From: Lepidodermella squamata
Lineage: Eukaryota > Gastrotricha
Assembly: GCA_047495785.1 (NCBI GenBank)
Contig: JBLDXI010000029.1
Span: 3,720,001 to 3,784,000, forward strand
Direction: 5' to 3'
Length of the DNA: 64,000 nt
In this document: piece by piece, positions 12,054 to 22,674 of the stretch
How positions within the stretch are numbered: position 1 is the stretch's first letter
Layout: every line of letters starts with the position of its first letter
Program-made: the position numbers and the translations under genes
Notes under the pieces: generated by a model
Seen by the model: the letters and a program-made list of their open reading frames with translations, nothing else
Databases searched by the model: none
Told to the model about the DNA's origin: nothing

Positions 12054-15000
12054 TTAATCGTCTTTGGCTATAAGCTCCAGCCTATGCTTTAATTCAGCAA
12101 AAGTCGGCCTTTCGTCAATATTCGAAGCCCAGCATGGCACCATCACCATTTCATACCTAGCAAAGTGACAGTAGCTTTTACGGATATAGCCAAGTGATGG
12201 CTTACACATTTTCAGGGCAAATTGGAGGGCGATCGAGCCGACAACCATCCATGACTCTCATCGCCACGTCAGCGTTTGACAACTCCTTATAAGGAATGTA
12301 CTGGCAGTCTGGAAAAAGCAAAATTAGATTGATTGATTTAGGAAGACGCTTACAATGAGCCTATTAACTTACATGTGAACATTTCCCACATGACCACTCC
12401 AAAAGACCACACGTCGCTTTTCCTGAGGAAAACATGAAGCCGGATGGATTCAGGCGGGTGCCATCGAACAGGAATAATCCGATTTGAAGAGCACCGGTAG
12501 TACAGCTCGTTTTCGTCAATAGTCCTCGACATTCCAAAGTCAGAGATTTTCAAAACCTCCCCCGATGAGACAAGCACGTTGCGACATGCCAGATCTCGGT
12601 GCAGACAGTTTCGTTCTGATAAATAAGCCATGCCGCTGCAAATCTGTTGACAGTACCCGAACAACTCTTCGATATTCTTAGGATAGACACTTTTTCGGAG
12701 GAAAGAATGCAAATCACCTCTTTCCATGAATGGCGTGATTATTCCGACTTCTTCGCCGTAGAAAGCGACCCCGTACAACTCGAGGACGTTCTCGTGAATG
12801 AAATCTCTCATTAACAAGGCCTCCTTAAAAAATTGGGTCAATTCGCGTTCCGAAGATGGCATTACAATCTTGAACCCGACCAGCTCATCATTTGTCCCGT
12901 TTTCAGACGTAAGCACAGCTCGATAGACGCATCCGAACTGACCATGGCCGCATTGTTCCAACAACTTGAGGTTGGTAGATTTCACAATCACGCTTTCGAT
13001 TTCTGTCAGCAAATCGCCGGAGCATTGGTACATGAGTTTGTTAAGATCTTTTGTTTTCCCAGAGTCCTCTGAACTTTTCCCGCTATCTTTTTTTGCTTTT
13101 CTGTACTTTCGTATAAGGTATAATGAAGCAGCTATAGCTAGCACGGTTAAGGCGATGAGTCCTCCAATAATGCCGTAAATATAATCTGAAGAGAAGAAAT
13201 ACTTTGCAAGTGATTAAATAGTTAACGAATTTTACCTGGAAGATTCTGACTTTCTGCCTTATCTGGTTGTACGCTGGTAGTTTCCAGGTACTCAGGGATA
13301 TTTTGAGCAGTTGTTGTATTAACTGTAGTATTTGCAGTAGTTGCTGTTGTTTCAGGCTTGATAATGGCGGATCTTTCATTAGAAAAACACGCTTCAGATT
13401 GAAGATCCCATTCATGAGGATAGTCTATACAAGCCATGGCCTTTTTGAGCCATTTCATTCGAGGGAGGAGGCTCACAAACCGGGCCGGCTCGTCAGATAG
13501 GCAGCTACTGGTTTGGTAGCTATGTGAGAAAATGCCGATCGGAACCACTGTTTCGCCGGTTTTCTTAACTGCATCCGCAGCACTCTTCACGAAGAGTATG
13601 GAACCATCAGCCATGTCGCATTTCGGATATTTCGAAGTCGGGTTGAAGCAAAACGTTTTGTTACCGCAGACGGATATGGTACCAGTAACGTAATAGGTGT
13701 AGATATTCGTACTCGTGGAATTGTACGCCGTCCTGCGGTCAAGCATGGCATACGCTGGTAGACCCCACAATATCATCTGAAAATAATAGATCAGATGATT
13801 TAATCAGAGAAAAATTGCCCCAGATAGCATATATATAGGCTGTTAAAACTTGATCGTTCTCATTCTCAAAGTATCGCTGATTGAATTAGTGTAAGAATTG
13901 TGAAGGTTTGCCAGTTGTAAAAGCTAAATTGCATTTTCATTTCCAGATAATATCAAAAATGGGGTTTTTGAGAATGAATGATTAGAATCTTGTTTCTTTT
14001 TTATCATTACTTAGGGCAAAATGACAATTCCGGCGAAACTTGATGTCTTCGCTTGATGGCTCCGATTCTACAACGCCAAACTTTGAAATAATTCGATTTG
14101 AAAGAAACCAAACTGCCTGATAACTTTCAACATCCGGAGCATACATGACGGTTAAGCTTAGAAACTATCGATTCTCTAATATATGTTAGAGCACCGAGAT
14201 TTGATTCTAATAGTGAAAACGCGTAATTTGAAAAAACCCGCGATAACTCTCTGCTCTTAAAACTTCTTAAAACTTTCACCTGGATCTCACTGAGATGTGA
14301 ATTATGCATATCTTTTAGCGGAACCAAAGATGCTGCAGCGGAACCAAATTTGCATTTTGCGGAACCACTGTTGAAAGATGCCAATCATTTTTGAATAATT
14401 CTACCAGTTTAAAGCGAAGCATGTGTTCTGAATTGAACACTCTGTCTTATAGAGATTCTTACGCTGAATTCATGAGCTAATGATTTTTTCCGAATTATCG
14501 AGGTCAATCTTGACCTGCAAGAAATATCCGAAAAGTGATTTCGTGCCACTAGAAAATTCCAAAATTTGGTTCCGCTACGGCAAATTAGGTTCCGCTCACC
14601 GTAAATTTTGCTCAGGTAAAAGGAAATCAATTTTTGAAATCAACCGTCCCGGCACGCCCCGGCGCGGATAGTTATCGTGAAAATTAAGAGAAAAAATGAC
14701 CTTTTTTCAATGCATTGGTCTAGCCACATGTTGCTTTAAATGAAGCTGAGATTTGTTTCACATCTCAACCTTTATCTATGATCAGGAATTTCGGGTTAAT
14801 ACTCACCCTCAGCTAACAGTTGCGTATAAAACACACTGTAATATGTAGCAAACATCTTCGAAAACAGAGAACTTATGCTTTGGACGATGAGGCCGGGTCT
14901 TAATTGTCTTAGCTTTTTGAAACCACTGGCACCTGAAAACTTAAATTTACCTGGCTATCGGATAATAAATTGACAGGGTGTTCGGCAGATGATGTGAATA

Positions 15001-17136
15001 TCTGCTCACGAGTTCGAAGTACAGTAACGACGCCGTCTGTTAAGGCCTTTGTTACGGTTAGATTCCGAGCATTAAAGTTGATGATGGTGTCATTTCCTTC
15101 TGGGGCACATTCCCGCAGGGTAACCAACATGTAAAAATCGACAAAGGTCGCTAGGCATGGTTTGTCAAGTGCCGCGTGTGCAATGCGCCTTTCAAAATAG
15201 AACTGGACAGCGGTAAGTCTTGGCCCATTAGTTGCAAGAGATGACAACCTATTCTCACACTGTGAAGGAATTGATGATCGGTGAAGGTAGCAGCATGCCA
15301 TTTGCAGCTGTGCCAAGTCACTCGAGGATAAAACCGACCGATAAGCAGCTATGCAGGAGTAGATATCTAGCTGAATGGCCCGGCCATCCAAACCTTTGCT
15401 GCCGAATTCGATATTCGTAAAATTTTTGTTCGATGCAAATATCGACGATTCATTAAATTGGTAGTAGACGCCATGTCGGTTGTGAATCGAAAAGCGACCT
15501 TCTTTTGTTATCATGAACACAATGAAAGACCACTGCTGAACTGGCAGGAAACCGGGTAGGTAAATTTGCCATTTATCTTCGACAGTCACCTCTAAACTGC
15601 CGTTATATTGCTGCCGATAACTAGCGACTAGATTTGGTGCTGAGATGCTCATAATGACCTTTTCCTCGCCAGTCGGTTTGAAGTAAAATGCTATTGTGAA
15701 TTCGGTTAGATTTGAGAACTTTCCATGGATATCGTGAATTCTGAGCAAAAAATTAGATCCTCCATGCGCCGATAATGGGTTATTGAAAGGACCATCATGC
15801 CATATCAGAGTCGCTATCTTACGCAAATCATAGACCATGAACCATGGGCCTAAATCGCGAAAATCGTATTCCCAAGCTACTGGGATGATCATCAATATCG
15901 CAAATGGTCTCGGCCACGGAACAGCTTGAAAAATTCGACAATATAAAATGATGAAAACTAGCTTTTACAACATACCATGGTTTATCGAAGTGATGGTCAA
16001 ATGATGTGGACGGGTGGCTCTATTGATTGTTTCAAGTAGTAAATCCTCTTCGGCCCACATACTTATGCGCTCTAGAATCGCAGCATGGAATCTGCCTGTA
16101 CCATCCTCCCTGAAAGAATCTCTCACTTCTAATGCAGATTTAGGAAGAAAATCTTACGAAGTGTTCACACTGACGACTCTCAATCCAGAATTTCGAAGTA
16201 GACTGCTTATCTGAAGACAACAATATCCATGTATCTACTAAAATAGTCTGATAAGTACTTCATCGCTCGCTGCTGAAGTTGAATCGGAATTGCCATAAAT
16301 ACCGACTGGTAACAAGGTAGATGATGTAATAAGACAAATTCTTCTAAACCTCGGGACTCACTCATCTGCCCAGCCGCATATATTTCGCTGCGATTTTTGG
16401 TGAATGCCACGATTTCTTCCAGCCGCTCGATGCCGAGAGCTTCCTCAAAAATCATGAAGTTAGCGAACATCGCCGTGTCTGAGGCGTCGGGACATATGAC
16501 AAAATCAAACGGTGGTAAAGGAGGTGCCAGAAAGATCTTTTTCGTGAAGTTTGTTTCAGCGAGACTTGGGTCGAAGTTATAACCTGGGGCTTGCGATACA
16601 TGCATAGTGACATTTGTGAAGTTATTTCGAAAAATGATGGCGACAAACGTCCAAGTGGCTAGTGGGATTTCGACCGATGTCATTGATAAAGCCGTCCAAT
16701 CTGGTATATTCCCAACCTTACTTTTGATATGCAGGCGAATTTCCGCCTGATTTCGCGAACCCTTTCGTACAGCTTCTACAACCATGTACCATTCATTTCC
16801 TTCCGTCCTTACTTTGTAAAGTTCAGAATTGGTATTGATTTCAGAATTGAAGAAAAAACAGTGTGTGAAATCCATCGACAGAGGTCGATTGATTCTGTAT
16901 CGAGCCACGGCTTCATATTTGTCATCTATTAGTTGATAGGCCGTGTTGGGATAGCCGAACGGCCCTGGGCGCCAACTAAGCGGTCCGCTCGACCGATAAA
17001 TCAATTTCGCCCCGCGAGGTATCAAGTTTTTCAGGCCATCTCGTGCATCCATCGACACGAAAAGGCTTGCGGTAGAAAGATTCAATGACGCGATGTGAGG
17101 TAGCCAGCTGAACCCGAAAATTGACAAAAAAATCAT
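12054..17136 (-). CDS. RTK-A1: receptor tyrosine kinase with two LamG-like domains and an S1 pseudoprotease-like ectodomain
   Basis: Exons on minus: 17136-16362, 16305-16259, 16210-16158, 16109-15976, 15924-14951, 13776-13236, 13185-12373, 12308-12206 and 12156-12054. The signal peptide MIFLSIFGFSWLPHIASLN is followed by LamG-like domain 1 (GPFGYPNTAYQ), a linker, then LamG-like domain 2 (WPRPFAILMIIPVAWEYDFR through GSKGLDGRAIQLD). A trypsin-like segment follows: Cys-x15-Cys at the place of Cys42-Cys58, with Glu instead of His57; then KTFC and CDMADGSIL, with Asp at the Ser195 place; then IGIFS and a WLKKAM end. A Thr-rich stalk leads to a transmembrane helix (GGLIALTVLAIAASLYLI). The kinase has GHGQFGCV, Lys in GFKIV, HRDLACRNV, DFGMSR with a YY pair nearby, PVRWHPPES and SDVWSFGVVMWE. 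It is probably active; the ligand is unknown. Confidence 0.85.
14317..14610. mobile_element. Inverted-repeat element with GCGGAACCAAA motifs in RTK-A1 intron
   Basis: Copies of GCGGAACCAAA at 14317-14370 face reverse copies (TTGGTTCCGC, AGGTTCCGC) at about 14567-14600. The RTK-A1 intron here is 1,174 bp, against about 540 bp in RTK-A2, so extra DNA has been gained. The middle resembles sequence at about 20030-20165 inside another element. Confidence 0.55.
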
Positions 17137-17225
17137 CGTCTAAAACTGTCTAAAAATAAAACTTTCCCTAGAACAGAATTTTTATTAACAAAACCAGATG
17201 GCTTGCTTTTAATCGAATTTCTTTA

Positions 17226-17325
17226 TTAAACAGCTGTCATCTGTTCAATTCGAGTTAATAAATCACTGAAATTAGGTCTGGCCTCAGGGTCATGCGACCA
17301 ACACAGTTCGACAACATCTGCGAAT
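17226..17325 (-). pseudogene. Orphan last kinase exon of a lost type-B RTK
   Basis: After a TTCAG acceptor it encodes FADVVELCWSHDPEARPNFS, then DLLTRIEQMTAV and a stop. This is the C-lobe end of a kinase (W..DPxxRPxF) matching the final exons of RTK-B1 (22777-22675) and RTK-B2. No other kinase exon remains on its upstream side, which runs straight into sequence after the damaged A copy. It lies about 90 bp before the RTK-A1 start, as the RTK-B2 end does before RTK-A2 (70 bp). Confidence 0.85.
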
Positions 17326-17823
17326 CTGAATAATAAGCAATGTTTTATTCCCAAAAATTAAAGTTAAGCACCGGCCACGGGTGGGCTTATGGCGCATCAG
17401 ATATATATAACTCGTACGTACGTGTTTTCTGCATACAGGATAGGATAATATTATAATGAATCTGATTATTATAATGATTCTGATTATTTTACTAATTCTG
17501 ATTATTTTACTAATTAATTGTTGGTAGGGTATGTGTGAATGTTTAACGTTTTTAAGGGGCGTCATTCCCTTCTGGGGCACACTCCTGTAGAGTTAGCAAC
17601 ATGTAAAAATCGACAATGATCGCTAGGCATGGTTTGTCGAGTGCCGCGTGCGAAATGCGCCTAACGAACTTGAACCCGAGTGCGGTCGGTTTTGGCCCAT
17701 TAGTTGCAAGCTCTGACACGCTATTCGCACAAAATGCAGGAGTTGCAGATTTGTGAAGGTGGCAGCAGGCCGTTTGCAATTCAGCCAACTCGCTCGAGGA
17801 TAAAACTGACCGATAAGCAGCTA

Positions 17824-18683
17824 CACCTTTTTTCCTTTGCAATTTCATTATTTTTATTAAAGAAACACGCGTTTATTTTTTCATGATTATCAGCGTATTC
17901 ATTTTATTCATTTTCTTACTTTTTTCTTCCTAAGGATTTACTCGATCTTCGAAGGTTCGCTGTATGCGAATACGAAACCCAAATGGGATGAATTATATAT
18001 CAAATTGAAGCTAGAGATCTGATCTATCTAGCTGTCAAATTAGAATACTGGATGCCATTTTGCTCTTGAATGTATTCAACGTTTTTGCCGACTGGTTGAT
18101 CGGAAAGTTTCTTCTGATTTTACTTACAATGATGTTTATTTTTCAACAGATAACTACTAAGGAACTATTCTATTACTTAGTCTTCGCTAATTTCATCATT
18201 TCATGATGAAACCAAAGCAATATTTGTGAAAACTACCTCAGCACCCGCGTAAGCTATTGCCCAAAATGCTACTAAAGCCAAATTTTTTGAGGTTCTATCG
18301 CTTCTACTCGAGATATCACCTTCGCCTGATTGTTCTAATCATTTTTGGGGAGGAGGGAGGGGCCTTTTACCTATAAAATATAAAAACTACCCAAGGAAAA
18401 CATCTTTGTAGTTCATTCTACTTACTGCTTAGTTTCTGCGAAACAAATAATGATTTTGCCGATCTGATCGCATATTTGAAAAGATTATATATCTAGCTTC
18501 AATTTGATATATAATTCATCCCATTCGGGTTCCGTATTCGCATACAGCGAACCTTTGAAGATCGAGTAAATTCTTAGGTAGAAAAAAGTAAGAAAATGAA
18601 TAAAATGAATACGCTGATGATCATGAAAAAATAAACGCGTTTTTCTTTAATAAAAATAATGAAATTGCAAAGGAAAAAAGGTG
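17824..18683. mobile_element. 860-bp element with about 180-bp inverted ends and TA target duplication
   Basis: It starts CACCTTTTTTCC and ends GGAAAAAAGGTG, with TA on both sides (17822-17823 and 18684-18685). Removing element and one TA gives the continuous coding sequence seen in RTK-A1 at about 15348 and RTK-A2 at about 35848, so the boundaries are exact. No transposase is present. TA targeting fits the Tc1/mariner or related groups. Confidence 0.9.
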
Positions 18684-19600
18684 TATGCAGGCGTAGAAAT
18701 CTAGCGACATCGCCCTGCCATCCAAGCCTTTGCTGCCGAATTCGATATTCGTAAAATTTTTGTTCGATGCCAATATCGACGATTCATTAAATTGGTAGTA
18801 GATGCCATGTCGGTTGTGAATCGAAAAACGACCTTCTTTTGTCATCATGAACACGACGAAAGACCACTGCTGAAGTGGCAGGAAACCGGGTAGGAAAATT
18901 TGCCATTGACTAGCGACGAGCTTTGATGCTGAGATGCTCATAATGACCTTTTCCTCGCCTGTCGGTTTGAAGTAGAAAGATATGGTTATTTCGATCAGAT
19001 TCGGGAATTTTCGATCAATATTTGCGACTCTTAGTACATGGTTAAATCCTCCAAGCGCTGATCGTAAGTCATTGAAAGGACCGACGTGCCAAATATCAGC
19101 CGTAATCCTTTGTTTATCACAGGCTAGGAACCATGGGCTCATGTCACGAAAACCGTATTCCCAAGCTACTGGGATGATCATCAATATCGCAAATGGTCTC
19201 GGCCACGGAACAGCTTAGAAAATTCTACAATATAAGATGAGAAACGACTTCATAAACCTACCATGACTTATCGAAGTGATAGTCAAGTTATGTTGTCTGG
19301 TGGCTCTATTGATCGTTTCGAGTAGCATATTCTCCCCAGTCCACATATTGCTGTTTATCCTTTAAATGCCCCAATTGCTTGTGAGGTCTATTTTGATGAA
19401 AGAAATCTTACGAAGCGATCACACTGACGACTTTGAATCCTGAATTTCGAAGAAGACCACTGATCTAAAGACAAACATATTATGTTGATCATAAATAATA
19501 GAATAATGTATTTATATAAAACTGAGAGGTACCTCATCATCGCTTGTGGCTGAAGTAGAAGTTTCCTGTAATCTCAACTGGTAACAATGTGGATGGATTA

Positions 19601-21337
19601 CAGTGCTCCCTCGATAAAAGCACTGGGTCGGGAGCCAGACCCGGTCTTTTAACAAGGGAAAGCTATAACGAGGGCTGTAATTGAATGCAGGAGCTAAAAA
19701 TAGACCGTTTCTACGCCTTAAGACAGTTGCCATGCCAACGCGCAGAAAGAGACGGACACGGATTACGTGTCATTACAAATTTCGCTCGCTAAAGGCTGTT
19801 AAACAATGACACTATGAATCATTAGTTCTTCAAGTTTTTATTCTTATTTGCCAGGGCGGCTTTGATTTAACTGGTTGGCCTTGTTTTTTTACTCTAATTT
19901 TAAGTCCTGCCTGGGGTTAACGAATAAAAAAAACCTGGAATCTCATTATTTCAATTTACTTCAAAAATGCCAAGCTCGTCCGATTTCGCAAACAAATTTC
20001 ATTTGAAATCACAGCTCATTTGACAAAATCAATCACCTTGGTCAAGATTGACCAGAATACTTCTGAATCACCAGCAAATTCAGCCAAACATGCTCAAGAT
20101 AATGCTGTGTTCAATTCATAACTCATGCTTAATTCGTAGAATTATTTAAAAAACAATCTGAAATTTGAAACAATTAGGATGAAAAATGTATTTTCGACAA
20201 TTTTTTCGCGGTTAACCTGACTTTTTCTTTTTTAAATTCATCGAATTAATGGCATTGAGCAATCACGGACCGATTTCACGGCATAAGACGTGTGGTTCCG
20301 TCAAGAGGGCGTTTAGATTGAATGGAATACATTTGCATCTTCTCAGGCGTGATTTCGTTTTCATTCGACTGGCCTATTAAGATCCGAGCAAGGTAAAAAT
20401 CGGGCAGAAGCTCCCGCCGCCCCTCCTCGGGATGTTGCGATTTTCAAAGTCAAAATCCAATGATTAAAAGTTGTAAAAAAAACCGTAAAATTGCCAAGGC
20501 GTTGAGCAATGAAATCGTAGAGTAGTGGCAGCCAGTTAGATCAGGCCTATCGACTATCGAAAATCGGCTAATAATCCAATAACTTAGGACAACTGGAACG
20601 AATGAAAACGATCTAATTTTATGAGAATAAATCCATGTATCGAAATTGAAATAAATCGTAAAACCAGGACGCGATTCTTCATGATTACGCAACACAGCCG
20701 GGAACAAAATTGGGGAAACAGTTTCCTTAAAAAAATCACGAATTAAATCCTAATTTGATCATGCTAATAATGCTTGTAAATTGCAAGAGATTTTCTGGCC
20801 GGGAAAAAGCTAAAACTTGAAAAATCAGGGCAATTCAGATGAGTCTTTTAGTTGATCAGCAATTGGCCTGAGGGAAAATCAGCAAATCAAGGAGAGTTAA
20901 GATTGACGGGCATTTTTATAGTTATTGAAATAAATTGCTGATTTTGTCTGATTAATTGGCGTAATTTCTGATAGAAAAGTTTAACAAAAAAGCAGGAAGA
21001 CTCGCAGCGCGACTTGAGTGGCAGCTAATCCCCACACTCTGTTGCGTAATCACAGCCATTTCAAAGCCACAAGAACAGCTTAATGCACTGATGATCTTTC
21101 AACTCGTTTGAACTAAACTTGAAATAACTGGATCTCCCAAAACCACGACAACGCGCCGCTAGGTTTCCAGGAACGCTTTATTATTTTAATTTTTCACGCT
21201 TAATTTTTTTAATCTATCAAAAAATTATTATTTGTTTAAATAAAAATTTACAACTAATTTATTTAGCAGGGTCCAAAATTACGGTATACAAACGAGGGAG
21301 TTCTTTTAAGGAGGGTGCCACTAACGAGGGAGCACTG
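19601..21337. mobile_element. 1.74-kb non-autonomous element with pogo/Tigger-like ends
   Basis: The ends are CAGTGCTCCCTCG and CGAGGGAGCACTG, flanked by TA (19599-19600, 21338-21339). The joined flanks align with the uninterrupted intron edge of RTK-A1 near 16310-16340. The CAGT..CCCTCG style and TA target resemble pogo/Tigger elements. I find no transposase inside. It carries an older sequence at 20030-20165 related to 14390-14530. Confidence 0.85.
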
Positions 21338-22295
21338 TATCAATTGGTTGTCTCAATAAAATGGAGACTCACTCATCTATGTCCAGCTGCATATATTTCG
21401 CTGCGATTTTTGTTAAAAGCCACGATTTCTTCCAGTTGCTCGAAGCTGAGAGTCTCCTCAAAAATCATGAAGTTGGCGAACATCTTTGTGTCCGATGCGT
21501 GGTTATAGACGATCAAATCAAACGGCGGTAAAGGAGCCGCAAGAAAGAGCTTTTTCGTGAAGTTTGTTTCAGCGAGACTCGGGTCGAGGTCGTAACCTGG
21601 GGCCTGTGATACATGCATAATGACATTTGTGAAGTTATTTCGGAAAATGATTGCGACAAATGTCCAAGTGGCTAACGGAATTTCGACCAAGTCATTGATA
21701 ACGCCGTCCAATCTGGTATATTGCTAACCGAATTTCTGATCCGCAGGCGAGTTTCCACCAATGATCCCGAACTCTTTTGTTCAGCGTCTACAACAATGTA
21801 CCATTGGTTTCCCTACGTTCTTAGACTGTAAAAGAAAAAACAAGTTGTAGAAAAAACAGTGCGTGAAATCTGTCATCTATTGACAGCGGTTTGTCGATTT
21901 CATACAACGCCAGGCCACTAATAACTATACCAACTTGTCCTTGGTAGGACGTGTTGGGATAGCCAAACGGCACTGGGCCCCAACTGAGAGGCCGTCCATA
22001 GCCTTGAACAAATTTAGCTCCGCCAGGTATCAAGTTCTTCAGGCAATCTCGTGCATCCATCGACACAAAAAGGCTTGCGGAAGAAAGATTCAATGACGCG
22101 ATCTGTGGCAGCAAGCTGGTCCCGAGATATAACGAAAAAATCCTTCTTGAAATTTTCCTAAAAATATATTTTTATCGAAACTGCTGCAGTCGATATGGTA
22201 TGAGTTTAACAAGAAAAAAAAACATTTTATTTGATTTTGGTAACGTTTCAGTACCAACTTGTACCACCATCAGACACAAAAGTTACAACTGATTT

Positions 22296-22511
22296 TTTGC
22301 ATAGCGCAGCCACTTTTTACCGAGGCCGAGAAAATCTCACAATAGAGCCCGTAATTTGAATAAGGGAACGCGAACATATTTTTCGGCGAATATTTTTCAT
22401 TTAGGAAATAAAAAATATTGGCCCAAAAAGTTTGTCCTTTTGTGCGGGCAATTCGTTTGTGCTCTATTGTGCAATTTTCGTGGCTACGGTAAAAAGTGAC
22501 TGCGCTATGTG
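22296..22511. mobile_element. 216-bp MITE-like inverted repeat between RTK-B1 and psiA
   Basis: About 50-bp inverted ends starting CATAGCGCAG and containing CACTTTTTACCG, then CACAATAGAGC. It helps explain why RTK-B1 and psiA are about 530 bp apart while RTK-B2 and RTK-A2 are about 70 bp apart. Confidence 0.8.
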
Positions 22512-22674
22512 TGATTATACAGTAATTTTCTTTCTTTTTATTCTAGTCTGAAGTAGGCACCAAAACATTAATAAAAATCAAATATTATTGTCAGCGCAAG
22601 CGATCGCTCTATTTTTTGTTGAAACTGGATTTTTATTAAGTAGACCAGATAGTTTGCGTCTAATCAAATAATTT

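Larger units (their letters stand above)
17552..22144 (-). pseudogene. Broken type-A RTK ectodomain (psiA)
   Basis: Pieces in order on minus: signal peptide and first half of LamG 1 (22144-21840), second half (21711-21373), the short linker exons (about 19560-19280), LamG 2 start (19218-18690), and its end plus the first half of the S1-like segment (17850-17552, with Cys-x15-Cys in CLAIIVDFYMLLTLQEC). The expected start codon is AGG at 22144-22142. The frame is broken in LamG 1, and two transposons interrupt it (19601-21337 and 17824-18683). Everything from the second half of the S1-like segment through the kinase is deleted. Confidence 0.88.

Noticed and set aside
17290-17580. 96-codon minus frame across the deletion scar
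   Set aside because: It crosses the acceptor of the relic exon in a non-homologous frame and includes simple ATTCTGATTATT repeats.
20450-20707. Transposase in the pogo/Tigger-like element
   Set aside because: The 85-codon minus frame shows no DDE or helix-turn-helix motif.
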